The notes under the pieces were generated by a model. It was given only the letters and a program-made list of their open reading frames with translations. It was not told the origin of the DNA and searched no databases. Below, one piece after another: positions 1 to 6,825 of a stretch of DNA of 10,484 nucleotides. The position numbers were made by a program, and so were the translations under genes. Positions within the stretch are counted from its first letter, which is position 1, and each line of letters begins with the position of its first letter. This DNA is from Candidatus Nanopelagicales bacterium (GTDB taxonomy: Bacteria > Actinomycetota > Actinomycetes > S36-B12 > UBA5976), in contig JALRKC010000023.1 of assembly GCA_023254955.1 (NCBI GenBank), positions 1-10,484 on the forward strand, read 5' to 3'.

Positions 1-219
1 TGATTCTTGCATTTCTAATCTTCTAAATTCTTTTACATCTTTCTTAAAAGCATTTTCATCAAAATTTTTATTAAGTAAGTCACCTCGTTCACCGCCTGTA
101 CAGGTGACGATTAAAAATTCATGGCCTTCCTTAAGATACTTTGCTGTGGTTGCAGCACCTTTACTTGCCTCATCATCCGGGTGTGCATGAACGCTTAAGA
201 TCCGCATTTTTTGTGTCAA
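1..219 (-). CDS. mca: Mycothiol S-conjugate amidase Mca, N-terminal part (cut by window edge)
   Basis: Mca is a cytoplasmic zinc enzyme that cleaves mycothiol S-conjugates, releasing the mercapturic acid for export and GlcN-Ins for recycling. About 73 N-terminal residues are visible; the rest lies left of the window. The start of the LmbE/PIG-L-type fold is clear: VHAHPDDE, whose His and Asp residues are zinc ligands in this family, followed by SKGAAT and VTCTGGERGD. SKGAAT points to Mca more than to the deacetylase MshB, as I recall the two families. I prefer a TTG start at 219 over the ATG at 207. It gives MTQKMRILSV, which matches the usual Mca N-terminal length, and it has AAGGA (223-227) just upstream, although the 3-nt spacing is short. 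The gene is divergent from greA. Family assignment is firm; the exact start is moderately supported. Confidence 0.88.
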   Translation of the reverse strand, partial: MTQKMRILSVHAHPDDEASKGAATTAKYLKEGHEFLIVTCTGGERGDLLNKNFDENAFKKDVKEFRRLEMQES

Positions 220-222
220 TTT

Positions 223-250
223 TCCTTCTAGGTCAAGATGACTTACAATA
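223..250 (-). promoter_or_regulatory. Predicted mca promoter -10 and Shine-Dalgarno
   Basis: On the minus strand, TATTGT (245-250) is a -10-like hexamer 25 nt before the TTG at 219, and AAGGA (223-227) lies in the leader. The 25-nt distance matches the other Shine-Dalgarno-led genes here (22-26 nt). It overlaps the greA hexamer TACAAT (244-249) on the other strand. No convincing -35 is seen. This is prediction only. Confidence 0.35.
244..249 (+). promoter_or_regulatory. Predicted -10 element of a leaderless greA transcript
   Basis: TACAAT matches the TATAAT consensus at 5 of 6 positions and ends exactly 6 nt before the ATG at 256. No Shine-Dalgarno is present before that ATG. The same 6-nt arrangement precedes metB, cbs, hisN and the P450 gene. 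The hexamer would lie inside the coding sequence if the upstream ATG at 238 were used, which argues for the ATG at 256. Confidence 0.6.
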
Positions 251-255
251 ATCTG

Positions 256-744
256 ATGTCAGAAATCAAGAATACCTGGTTAACCCAAGAGGCTTTTGAT
301 CGTCTTCAAGCGGAATACGATGAACGTCAAGGTGCACTTCGTGCAGAAATTACCAAACGAATTGAAGCCGCACGTGAAGAAGGTGACTTAAAAGAAAACG
401 GTGGTTATCACGCAGCTCGCGAAGAGCAGGGTAAAAACGAAGCCAGGATTAGACAACTTAAACAAATTTTGGAAAACGCCACTATCGGCACTCCCCCTAG
501 TGATACCAGTGAAATAGCCATAGGTCATGTGGTTACTGTGAAATTTTCTGATGGAGATGAAGAAACTTTTTGGCTTGCCTCGCGCGAAGAATCACAACAT
601 GCCACTATGGATGTTTACTCGCCCGATTCGCCCTTAGGACAGGCTGTTTTAGGTAAAAAAGCAGGCGATGAAACTGGTTTTGAATTACCCAATGGCAAAT
701 CTGTCAGCGTAAAGATTGTTGAAGTTAAAACCTACTCAGCGTGA
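256..744 (+). CDS. greA: Transcription elongation factor GreA
   Basis: GreA enters the secondary channel of RNA polymerase and stimulates cleavage of the nascent RNA 3' end, rescuing backtracked complexes. The product is 162 residues, close to the usual 160-165. The N-terminal half is the coiled-coil hairpin. Its tip carries EEGDLKENGGYHAAREEQG, including the Asp and Glu that position the catalytic magnesium (D44 and E47 from this start). The C-terminal half is the FKBP-like domain, with YSPDSPLGQAVLGKKAGDE. An ATG at 238 would add six residues, but starting at 256 gives MSEIKNTWLTQEAFDRL, which matches the short actinobacterial GreA N-terminus, and a -10 hexamer sits 6 nt upstream. The stop overlaps the convergent permease gene by 9 bp. 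Together with mca and metB it resembles the mycobacterial greA neighbourhood. Confidence 0.95.
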   Translation: MSEIKNTWLTQEAFDRLQAEYDERQGALRAEITKRIEAAREEGDLKENGGYHAAREEQGKNEARIRQLKQILENATIGTPPSDTSEIAIGHVVTVKFSDGDEETFWLASREESQHATMDVYSPDSPLGQAVLGKKAGDETGFELPNGKSVSVKIVEVKTYSA

Positions 745-1578
745 AGTAGCAACCTTAAATTTTCTAATCGCTAGCGGCATAAATATTGCCAAGATCAAGA
801 CAATCCAAATTACTGACATCAATACTGGATTTTGCATCGGGAAAGACCCGGTACTGGTATCTATTTCATAGCCAAAAAGCAAACGCTCTGCGGCCACTAT
901 TGCAGAGATGGGATTCCATTCGGCAATTGTCTGCAACCAACTTGGCATGGTTTGAGTTGGAACAAATGCATTAGAGACAAAGGTCAGTGGAAACAACCAG
1001 GCAAATCCTGCGGTTGAGGCAATTTGTGGATTCGAAACTGAGAGGCCAATTAGCGCGCCAATCCAACTCATGGCAAAACCAAAGCCTAAAAGTAATAAAT
1101 AGGCCAAGATTGCTTCAAAAAAACCGCCAGTAATTCGCCAACCAATTGCTAAGCCAGTAATCGACATAATCACTAAGGTAATCACGCCGCGAAATAAATC
1201 AGAACTAGTTCTTCCAAATAAGACTGCCCCGGCATTCATCGGTAACGAGCGAAAGCGATCGATTAATCCTTTAGCCATGTCATCGTTTAAACCAACTGAG
1301 GCTGATGCGCCGGCAAAGGCGATAGTTTGCACAAAAATTCCTGGTATTAAAAAGGATCGATAACTCGAGTCACCCACATCTATCGCACCACCAAAAACAA
1401 AGGCAAAAAGCAAAATAAAGATTATTGGCTGAATCGCATCAAAAAATAAAGCCTCAATGTTGCGATAAAACTGCAGAAGATTTCGCCAGGCAACAATTTT
1501 TGAGTCATGAATTAACCAATAAATTTTTGAGTGCCCGGCAGCGTATTCGGCAGAAACGCTTCTAGGGGTGTTGCTCAT
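736..1578 (-). CDS. DrrB-like ABC-2 type transporter permease
   Basis: This is the membrane subunit of an ABC exporter. The 280-residue length and layout fit the ABC-2/DrrB family: a cytoplasmic N-terminus with an amphipathic segment (about 15-45), then about six hydrophobic segments near 48-64, 77-97, 131-149, 154-180, 188-207 and 252-271. The loop GLIDRFRSLPM (104-114) is typical of daunorubicin-resistance-type permeases. The ATG overlaps the stop of the upstream ATPase gene as ATGA, and GAGGT (1585-1589) lies 6 nt before it inside the ATPase gene. The two are therefore almost certainly cotranscribed and translationally coupled. The C-terminal codons overlap greA tail to tail by 9 bp. The substrate cannot be deduced: the family exports antibiotics, lipids and glycolipids, and no antibiotic biosynthesis genes are nearby. 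Confidence 0.9.
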   Translation of the reverse strand: MSNTPRSVSAEYAAGHSKIYWLIHDSKIVAWRNLLQFYRNIEALFFDAIQPIIFILLFAFVFGGAIDVGDSSYRSFLIPGIFVQTIAFAGASASVGLNDDMAKGLIDRFRSLPMNAGAVLFGRTSSDLFRGVITLVIMSITGLAIGWRITGGFFEAILAYLLLLGFGFAMSWIGALIGLSVSNPQIASTAGFAWLFPLTFVSNAFVPTQTMPSWLQTIAEWNPISAIVAAERLLFGYEIDTSTGSFPMQNPVLMSVIWIVLILAIFMPLAIRKFKVATSR

Positions 1579-2522
1579 ACATTTACCTCTTCAGCAACAT
1601 GCCCAGTTAAAGTCAAAAATACTTCATCCAAAGTTGGTTGACGTAACTGAATTTCTTCAATTTCTATGCCAAGTCCATCAAGCGCTCTGACCGCCTCGAC
1701 GACTTTTGAACCACCTTTGCCACTTACCGGAACTGTTATGTGGTCAAGTTCAATCATCACTTCGCCGCTTCCAATATTTTGTAAGGCGTCACTAGCTTGT
1801 TTAACTTTTTCAATTGGTACCCGCACTTCAATTCTTTCGCCACCTATTTTTTGCTTTAGCTCATTTGCTGTGCCTTCAGCGATAACTCGTCCATGGTCAA
1901 TCACCATAATGTTGTCTGCCAATTGGTCAGCTTCTTCTAGATATTGAGTTGTTAGTAAAACTGTGGTGCCCTCGCTTACCAAATCTTTAATTACCTGCCA
2001 CATCATCAAGCGAGAGCGGGGGTCTAAACCAGTGGTTGGTTCATCTAAAAATAAAACAGTTGGATTGCTAATCAAGGCCGAAGCTAAATCTAAGCGACGT
2101 CGCATTCCACCAGAATACGTTTTAACAATTCGATTACCAGCGTCAGTTAAGTTAAATTTGGCTAGAAGTTCATCAGCTTTTTCTATTGCCAGTTTTTTTG
2201 GTAGGCGAAAAAGCCTGCCTACCATAATTAAATTCTCGCGACCGGTGAGATTTTCATCAACTGCGGCATATTGCCCAGAAAGACCAATAATTTCTCTCGC
2301 TTGTGCAGGATTTTTAAAAATATCTACACCAGCAACTTGTGCGGTTCCTGAATCGGGTTTTAACAGAGTTGACAAAATTCTTACGGTAGTTGTTTTACCA
2401 GCACCATTTGGGCCTAGCAAACCTAAAATTGTGCCGGTAGGCACAACAAGATCAACGCCGGCTAAGGCTTGAACATCTTTATAGCTTTTTGTTAAACCTC
2501 TTGCTTCAACCGCAAACGACAA
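1575..2522 (-). CDS. DrrA-family ABC transporter ATP-binding protein
   Basis: This is the ATPase subunit that powers the neighbouring permease. In order it has Walker A GPNGAGKT (37-44), the Q-loop at SGQYAAVDENLTG (Q84), signature YSGGM (136-140), Walker B VLFLDEP (156-162) and D-loop GLD (165-167). The switch position reads TTQYLEEADQLAD, with Gln (Q193) in place of the usual His, as in DrrA proteins. The 315-residue length and the C-terminal extension ending in LRQPTLDEVFLTLTGH also fit DrrA, where this tail contacts the permease. The start is TTG, supported by GGAGG (2529-2533) 6 nt upstream; no other start keeps the conserved VEARGLTKSY region. It lies 32 bp downstream of ilvA on the same strand but appears to have its own promoter. 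The transported substrate is unknown. Confidence 0.93.
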   Translation of the reverse strand: MSFAVEARGLTKSYKDVQALAGVDLVVPTGTILGLLGPNGAGKTTTVRILSTLLKPDSGTAQVAGVDIFKNPAQAREIIGLSGQYAAVDENLTGRENLIMVGRLFRLPKKLAIEKADELLAKFNLTDAGNRIVKTYSGGMRRRLDLASALISNPTVLFLDEPTTGLDPRSRLMMWQVIKDLVSEGTTVLLTTQYLEEADQLADNIMVIDHGRVIAEGTANELKQKIGGERIEVRVPIEKVKQASDALQNIGSGEVMIELDHITVPVSGKGGSKVVEAVRALDGLGIEIEEIQLRQPTLDEVFLTLTGHVAEEVNV

Positions 2523-2528
2523 ACAGAT

Positions 2529-2550
2529 CCTCCGACTCGCTATGAGTCTA
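2529..2550 (-). promoter_or_regulatory. Predicted promoter and Shine-Dalgarno of the DrrA-like gene, with inverted repeat
   Basis: On the minus strand, TAGACT (2545-2550) is a -10-like hexamer 22 nt before the TTG start, embedded in GACTAGACTC (2544-2553). GGAGG (2529-2533) is a strong Shine-Dalgarno with 6-nt spacing that decides the TTG start. A perfect inverted repeat, GACTC-5 nt-GAGTC (2534-2548), spans the downstream edge of the -10 and the predicted transcription start, so it could be an operator. No T-run follows, so it is not a terminator. No clear -35 is seen. Confidence 0.45.
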
Positions 2551-2554
2551 GTCT

Positions 2555-3763
2555 TTACTTAACTTCGTACTCCAATTGCAGCCCGACTAATACCTCTAAC
2601 ACATTTTTCTGGTGCTCGGCACCCCTGGTTTCTAGCGTCAAATTAACTGCAACTTGATCAGAACTCAACGTTGGATCAGTCCTTAAGTGAAAGACATCTA
2701 CTACGCTGGCGCCAGTTTTACCAATTTCAGTTAACAAATTAGCTAAAGACCCAGGGTTATCAGAAATAGTAATTTCAACAGTTAGATATCTCCCGGCAAC
2801 GGCCAATCCATTTCGCATGATTCGGTCAAGTAGTAGCGGATCAATATTGCCGCCAGAAAGAGTCACTGCGATTGGTCCTTCAAATTTATTTGGATTTTTT
2901 ATCAAAGCAGCAAGCGCCGCGGCACCTGCTGGCTCTACTAAAAGTTTTCCGCGCTCTAAGGTTTGTAAAAGTGCAATGGATAAATCGTTTTCTGTCACGG
3001 TAATAATTTCATCCACAAACTCTTGAACAATTTCAAAGGGAATGTCACCTGGCTTACCTACAGCGATGCCGTCTGCCATCGTTTTCATATTTGCTAACTG
3101 CAGGGGTTTTCCGGCTTTTAAGGATTCGGGATACGCTGCTGCTTGCTCCGCTTGTACTCCAATGACTTTTACATTTGGGTTCTTACTTTTAATTGCGAGC
3201 GCAACCCCAGCTAATAAGCCACCTCCGCCGGTGCAAACCAGCACAGTTTTTACATCAGGCAGCTCTTCGATAATTTCTAATCCAATTGTCCCTTGCCCTG
3301 CAACTATTTGCACATCATCAAAAGGCGGGATGAATATTGCGCCCGTTTCTTTGCAATCTCTTTTGGCTTCTTGCATTGCTTCATCTAAAGTGCTACCGAA
3401 GAATTTAACTTCGGCGCCGTAGTTTTTTGTAGCTTGTATCTTTGCGATAGAAGCACCTTCTGGCATATAAACACGAGATTTAATTCCCAATAAAGTAGCT
3501 GCCAAAGCCACACCTTGCGCATGGTTTCCAGCGCTAGCTGCCACCACGCCAGCAGATTTTTCGTCTGCAGTTAATTGACAGAGCAAGTTGTAGGCGCCAC
3601 GAATTTTAAAACTTCCCGCGCGTTGAAGATTTTCAGGTTTAAGCATCACCTTTTGCCCACTCAAGCGCTCCAGCCATCCAGCATGCACCATCTGGGTTTC
3701 ACGAATTACGCCTTCAAGGCGCTTGCTGGCACTTTCGATAGCTGCCAGATTTAGCTCGCTCAT
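2555..3763 (-). CDS. ilvA: Threonine ammonia-lyase (threonine dehydratase), single ACT domain
   Basis: This PLP enzyme deaminates L-threonine to 2-oxobutyrate and ammonia, the first step towards isoleucine; many members also act on serine. The fold type II catalytic domain covers about 1-320. The PLP lysine is in SFKIRGA (K53), SAGNHAQG is at 77-84, and the glycine-rich phosphate loop GGGGLLAG is at 179-186. An ACT-like domain follows (about 325-402). The 402-residue length and single ACT domain fit the medium form of the enzyme, as opposed to the long form with two ACT-like domains; the ACT domain suggests allosteric control. The ATG has GAGG (3769-3772) 5 nt upstream. The gene is divergent from the MFS exporter and is followed after 32 bp by the DrrA-like gene. 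2-Oxobutyrate is also released by cystathionine gamma-cleavage, linking it to metB. Confidence 0.95.
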   Translation of the reverse strand: MSELNLAAIESASKRLEGVIRETQMVHAGWLERLSGQKVMLKPENLQRAGSFKIRGAYNLLCQLTADEKSAGVVAASAGNHAQGVALAATLLGIKSRVYMPEGASIAKIQATKNYGAEVKFFGSTLDEAMQEAKRDCKETGAIFIPPFDDVQIVAGQGTIGLEIIEELPDVKTVLVCTGGGGLLAGVALAIKSKNPNVKVIGVQAEQAAAYPESLKAGKPLQLANMKTMADGIAVGKPGDIPFEIVQEFVDEIITVTENDLSIALLQTLERGKLLVEPAGAAALAALIKNPNKFEGPIAVTLSGGNIDPLLLDRIMRNGLAVAGRYLTVEITISDNPGSLANLLTEIGKTGASVVDVFHLRTDPTLSSDQVAVNLTLETRGAEHQKNVLEVLVGLQLEYEVK

Positions 3764-3768
3764 TGTCC

Positions 3769-3795
3769 CCTCAAAAAATCGATGAATTGAGCCTA
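3769..3795 (-). promoter_or_regulatory. Predicted ilvA promoter -10 and Shine-Dalgarno
   Basis: On the minus strand, TAGGCT (3790-3795) is a TANNNT hexamer within GACTAGGCTC (3789-3798), the same ten-base pattern found before the DrrA-like gene, metB and cbs. It ends 26 nt before the ilvA ATG. The leader contains GAGG (3769-3772), with 5 nt to the start. The identical hexamer TAGGCT occurs on the plus strand at 3826-3831 facing the MFS gene, so the divergent region is partly mirror-symmetric. No -35 is convincing. Confidence 0.42.
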
Positions 3796-3808
3796 GTCAA
3801 AGAAGTCA

Positions 3809-3831
3809 CATAATGAGGTAAGAAATAGGCT
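3809..3831 (+). promoter_or_regulatory. Predicted promoter of the MFS exporter gene (two candidate -10 elements)
   Basis: Two candidates exist. CATAAT (3809-3814, 5 of 6 to consensus) is preceded by TTGAGC (3787-3792) with a 16-nt spacer; it ends 25 nt before the GTG. TAGGCT (3826-3831) ends 8 nt before the GTG and would give a nearly leaderless mRNA. No good Shine-Dalgarno lies directly before the GTG: GAGGT at 3815-3819 is too far away. I cannot choose between them. Confidence 0.35.
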
Positions 3832-3839
3832 GGTAGATC

Positions 3840-5081
3840 GTGAGTCCGACTAGATATGTAAAGAATTTCATTAGAAACAGCAGATGGCTTGCTGGCTTAC
3901 CCAGAGAAGTTGCCGTATTAACCGTTATCGCCTTTTTTGTTGCCATAGGTTTTGGCATAGTTATTCCTGCGATTCCAATTTTTGCTAGATCTTTTGGGGT
4001 TAGTGCATTTGCTGCTAGCAGTGTAGTGAGCATTTTCGCGCTAATGCGCTTTATTTCTTCACCAATTAGTGGACGCTTAGTTGATAAATTCGGCGAAAGA
4101 CAAGTTCTGTTTTCTGGCTTGCTTATTGTTTCAATCTCTAGTTTGCTAGCTGGGTTAGCCGATAATTTCGTACAATTAATAATTTGGCGCGGTGCTGGTG
4201 GGCTGGGTTCGGCGATGTTTACCGTTTCAGCATTCTCGTTAATCTTGCGACTAGCAAAACCTAACCAAAGAGGCCGAGCAGTTTCGGCTTTTAATGGTGG
4301 GTTTTTAATTGGTGGATTAGCTGGCCCTGCGGTGGGCGGGATCGTTATTAGCATTTCATTAAGAGCTCCATTTTTTGTTTATGCGGTCTCCTTACTATTT
4401 GCAGCGGCTACAGCATTCTTCATGTTGAGACGAGCACCCTTAAACGATGTCGAAAAAGAAGAAGCAGAGCAAAGCAATGAGGGTATTTTTGAATTCTTTA
4501 AAGCGCTCAAAATACAGCCTTATGCAGCTGCACTCTCGGTAAATTTAGCTACCGGGTTTATTGCTTATGGAATGCGCTCAGCAATTTTGCCAATATTCGT
4601 AGTTGAAGGCTTGCTGCAAAAACCAAGCTTAATCGCAGTGGGTTTTTTAGTCACTAGTGCAACGCAAGCCGCGTTTTTATCTTTAGCTGGTCGCAGCACT
4701 GACGACAAGGGCAGACGCCCAGCGATGATAACTGGCACCTCGAGCATGTTGCTCTCAGTAGTTATATTGATTGCACTGCCAAACATCTTTGGTTTCTTAA
4801 TCGCTATGGCGATTGGCGGAATCGCTGCTGCTTTCATGGGTGCAGCGCCTGCTGCGGTTGTTGGTGATGTGATCGGCAACAAAAAGAGTGGCTCGCTAGT
4901 TGCTGGTTTTCAAATGACGACAGATTTTGGATCTATTGTGGGCCCGCTAGTTGCTGGCTTTTTAGTAGACCAAGCAGGCTTTAATTGGGCTTTTGCTTCA
5001 GGTGCTGCCGTTGCGCTTTTAGCTCTAGTACTTTCTTTAGTAATGAAAGAAACTCGCGAATCAACCCAACGCCATACTTAA
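3840..5081 (+). CDS. MFS transporter, DHA1-like drug/metabolite exporter
   Basis: This is a 413-residue inner-membrane protein with about 12 hydrophobic segments in two halves, split by a charged central loop (about 200-220, rich in Glu). Motif A, GRLVDKFGERQ, is in the loop after TM2 (78-88), and a degenerate copy, GRSTDDKGRRP, is in the second half (284-294). TM5 carries GGLAGPAVGG (158-167), the motif C pattern of proton-coupled drug antiporters, so export is more likely than uptake. The substrate is unknown. The start is GTG at 3840; an in-frame stop lies two codons upstream, so no longer form exists. The last codons overlap metB tail to tail by 21 bp. The gene is divergent from ilvA, so export of an amino acid or related metabolite is conceivable, but that is only positional inference. 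Confidence 0.88.
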   Translation: MSPTRYVKNFIRNSRWLAGLPREVAVLTVIAFFVAIGFGIVIPAIPIFARSFGVSAFAASSVVSIFALMRFISSPISGRLVDKFGERQVLFSGLLIVSISSLLAGLADNFVQLIIWRGAGGLGSAMFTVSAFSLILRLAKPNQRGRAVSAFNGGFLIGGLAGPAVGGIVISISLRAPFFVYAVSLLFAAATAFFMLRRAPLNDVEKEEAEQSNEGIFEFFKALKIQPYAAALSVNLATGFIAYGMRSAILPIFVVEGLLQKPSLIAVGFLVTSATQAAFLSLAGRSTDDKGRRPAMITGTSSMLLSVVILIALPNIFGFLIAMAIGGIAAAFMGAAPAAVVGDVIGNKKSGSLVAGFQMTTDFGSIVGPLVAGFLVDQAGFNWAFASGAAVALLALVLSLVMKETRESTQRHT

Positions 5082-6233
5082 ATCTTCAACTAAGTCATCT
5101 GCGTTTTCTATACCAACGCTCAGGCGAATTAGATCTTTAGGAACTTCTAACACGCTCCCTGCAGCGCTGGCATGGGTCATACGGGCAGGATGTTCAATTA
5201 ACGACTCAACGCCACCCAAACTTTCTGCCAAAGTAAAAACTTTTGTTCTTTCAATCATTTTTAAGGCAGCTAATTCACCATCTTTGTGCCTAAAAGAAAC
5301 CATCCCGCCAAAATCTTTCATTTGCTTAGCGGCAACTTCGTATCCAGGGTGTGACTCCAATCCTGGGTAATAAATCTCTGCTACTCGCTTATGTTCAGTC
5401 AAGAACTCCACCACTCTTTTAGCGTTCGCGACATGGCGATCCATTCTCACACTTAAAGTTTTTATGCCGCGAATTACCAACCAAGAATCATTCGGGCCCG
5501 GGATTGCCCCCATTGCGTTTTGATGAAATTTAATTGCTTCAGCTAATTCTGGATCTTTAACTATTAATGCTCCACCAATTACATCACTATGGCCGCCCAA
5601 GTATTTAGTGGTGGAGTGCACCACAATGTCTGCGCCCAAGCTCAATGGTTGTTGCAGATAAGAACTTGCAAATGTATTATCAACTGCGACTAAGGCTCCG
5701 TTTTGATGTGCGAGGTCACTAATCTGTGAAATATCTCCGATATTTAGTAATGGGTTAGTTGGTGTTTCTACCCAAATCAGTTTGGTTTTTCCAGGCTTAA
5801 TTGCCGCTTCAATTGCCGCTAAATCATTTACCGGAGCGGGAGTATGTTCGACTCCCCATTTTGCTAACACTTTAGAAATTAAACGATAAGTTCCACCGTA
5901 AGCATCGTCAGGAATTACTAGATGATCTCCTGGCGATAAAACAGCATGTAAGAGTGTGTCTTCCGCTGCCAACCCTGAGGCAAAGGCGAACCCTGAAGTT
6001 AATCTCCGCTCGTTTTGCGGCAAGTCAACAGATTCAATTGCGGCAAGTAGTGTTTCAAGCGCATTGCGCGTTGGGTTTCCACTTCTGGCATATTCAAAAC
6101 CACCTCTTAAATTCCCCACTCCGTCTTGTTTAAAAGTAGAAGCATTGACTATCGCCGGTACCACAGCTCCGGTTTGTGGGTCTGGTGCTTGGCCGGCATG
6201 AATGGCGATGGTTTCAAAGTTATTATGGCTCAT
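5061..6233 (-). CDS. metB: Cystathionine gamma-synthase/lyase (Cys/Met metabolism PLP enzyme)
   Basis: This fold type I PLP enzyme either makes cystathionine from an activated homoserine and cysteine (gamma-synthase) or cleaves cystathionine to cysteine, 2-oxobutyrate and ammonia (gamma-lyase). It has 390 residues, the family norm. The phosphate-binding YARSGNPTR of the neighbouring subunit is at 48-56, the cofactor-stacking Tyr is in PDDAYGG (Y112), Asp185 (VDNTFAS) contacts the pyridine nitrogen, the PLP lysine is in HSTTKYLGGHSD (K210), and the active-site LAESLGGVESL is at 335-345. Ending in MALG is also usual for actinobacterial MetB. Sequence alone does not separate synthase from lyase. 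With cbs close by, the lyase direction (reverse transsulfuration to cysteine) is plausible. The gene is divergent from msrA and appears leaderless. Confidence 0.93.
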   Translation of the reverse strand: MSHNNFETIAIHAGQAPDPQTGAVVPAIVNASTFKQDGVGNLRGGFEYARSGNPTRNALETLLAAIESVDLPQNERRLTSGFAFASGLAAEDTLLHAVLSPGDHLVIPDDAYGGTYRLISKVLAKWGVEHTPAPVNDLAAIEAAIKPGKTKLIWVETPTNPLLNIGDISQISDLAHQNGALVAVDNTFASSYLQQPLSLGADIVVHSTTKYLGGHSDVIGGALIVKDPELAEAIKFHQNAMGAIPGPNDSWLVIRGIKTLSVRMDRHVANAKRVVEFLTEHKRVAEIYYPGLESHPGYEVAAKQMKDFGGMVSFRHKDGELAALKMIERTKVFTLAESLGGVESLIEHPARMTHASAAGSVLEVPKDLIRLSVGIENADDLVEDLSMALG

Positions 6234-6239
6234 ACCTCG

Positions 6240-6245
6240 ACTTTA
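6240..6245 (-). promoter_or_regulatory. Predicted -10 element of a leaderless metB transcript
   Basis: On the minus strand, TAAAGT ends exactly 6 nt before the ATG at 6233, inside GATTAAAGTC (6239-6248). A possible -35, ATGACC (6262-6267, 4 of 6), lies 16 nt upstream and overlaps the predicted msrA -10. GAGGT directly touches the ATG with no spacer, so it cannot act as a normal Shine-Dalgarno. The hexamer is flanked by two TCGA copies (6237-6240 and 6247-6250) forming a near-palindrome. Confidence 0.6.
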
Positions 6246-6264
6246 ATCGAAGCAACAATTAGGT

Positions 6265-6288
6265 CATACTGGTAACACACAAAAGGAG
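6265..6288 (+). promoter_or_regulatory. Predicted msrA promoter -10 and Shine-Dalgarno
   Basis: CATACT (6265-6270) resembles TATACT and ends 24 nt before the msrA ATG. The leader holds AGGAG (6284-6288) with an ideal 6-nt spacer, one of the clearest ribosome binding sites in the window. The -10 overlaps the possible metB -35 on the other strand, so the two divergent promoters may interfere. No strong -35 is seen. Confidence 0.45.
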
Positions 6289-6294
6289 CACTTA

Positions 6295-6825
6295 ATGAGT
6301 AATGAGGTCGCTTACTTTGCTTTGGGTTGCTTTTGGGGCGCAGAGCGAAGATTTTGGCAAACCGAAGGTGTTACTGAAACTTCCGTTGGTTACATGGGTG
6401 GAACTGTTGCCAGTCCCAGTTATGAATTGGTCTGCACCGGTACGACTAATCATGCCGAGGCAGTAAAAGTTGTTTTTGATAATGAATTAGTTACTTATCG
6501 AAATCTCTTAGAGATGTTTTGGACTATTCATGATCCAACCCAAGGCAATCGCCAAGGTAACGACATCGGCTCACAATATCGAAGCGTAATTTTTTACACA
6601 TCTGAAGCGCAAAAAGAAACTGCCGAGCAAACTCGAGAAATTTACCAAGCGGCAATTGATAAAGCAGGCTTTGGCGCGATAACTACCGATATCTCCCCTG
6701 CGAGTGACCACATTTATTACCCAGCGGAGGAATACCACCAAAAATATTTAGCGAAGAATCCTTTTGGCTACGATTGTCACGCACGCACCGGAGTAGTGTT
6801 CCCTGGTGCAAGTGTGAACGTCTAA
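6295..6825 (+). CDS. msrA: Peptide methionine (S)-S-oxide reductase MsrA
   Basis: MsrA reduces the S-epimer of methionine sulfoxide, free or in protein, back to methionine, using a thiol reductant such as thioredoxin (mycothiol/mycoredoxin in some actinobacteria). The product has 176 residues, normal for a single-domain MsrA. The catalytic cysteine is in GCFWG (11-15, C12) and the conserved Glu is in HAEAV (E55). IHDPTQGNRQGNDIGSQYRS (79-98) is the classic family block. A likely resolving cysteine is C161 in NPFGYDCHARTG; C47 is an additional cysteine. There is no fused MsrB and no signal peptide, so it is cytoplasmic. The ATG is fixed by AGGAG 6 nt upstream. The stop abuts the convergent cbs stop with no gap. 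It lies divergent from metB, consistent with a methionine and redox theme. Confidence 0.96.
   Translation: MSNEVAYFALGCFWGAERRFWQTEGVTETSVGYMGGTVASPSYELVCTGTTNHAEAVKVVFDNELVTYRNLLEMFWTIHDPTQGNRQGNDIGSQYRSVIFYTSEAQKETAEQTREIYQAAIDKAGFGAITTDISPASDHIYYPAEEYHQKYLAKNPFGYDCHARTGVVFPGASVNV

Noticed and set aside
238..255. Upstream ATG start for greA (six extra residues)
   Set aside because: It has no clear ribosome binding site, the extra residues are not typical of GreA, and the interval holds TACAAT at the leaderless distance from the ATG at 256.
1963..2472. 169-residue plus-strand open frame
   Set aside because: It is antisense to the DrrA-like gene across its Walker motifs, is Ser/Pro/Lys-rich and has no homology I can recognise.
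736..2522. Antibiotic resistance and biosynthesis cluster
   Set aside because: The exporter is of DrrA/DrrB type, but no biosynthetic genes are nearby and the family exports many substrates.
2534..2548. ilvA transcription terminator
   Set aside because: The GACTC/GAGTC hairpin is only 5 bp and no T-run follows on the minus strand.
3806..4354. 182-residue minus-strand open frame
   Set aside because: It lies almost entirely antisense to the MFS gene; its Pro/Ala/Lys-rich composition is what the reverse strand of membrane-protein codons gives, and it has no recognisable domain.
4565..4882. 105-residue minus-strand open frame
   Set aside because: It is antisense to the second half of the MFS gene and looks like an Ala/Ile/Pro-rich shadow of membrane segments.
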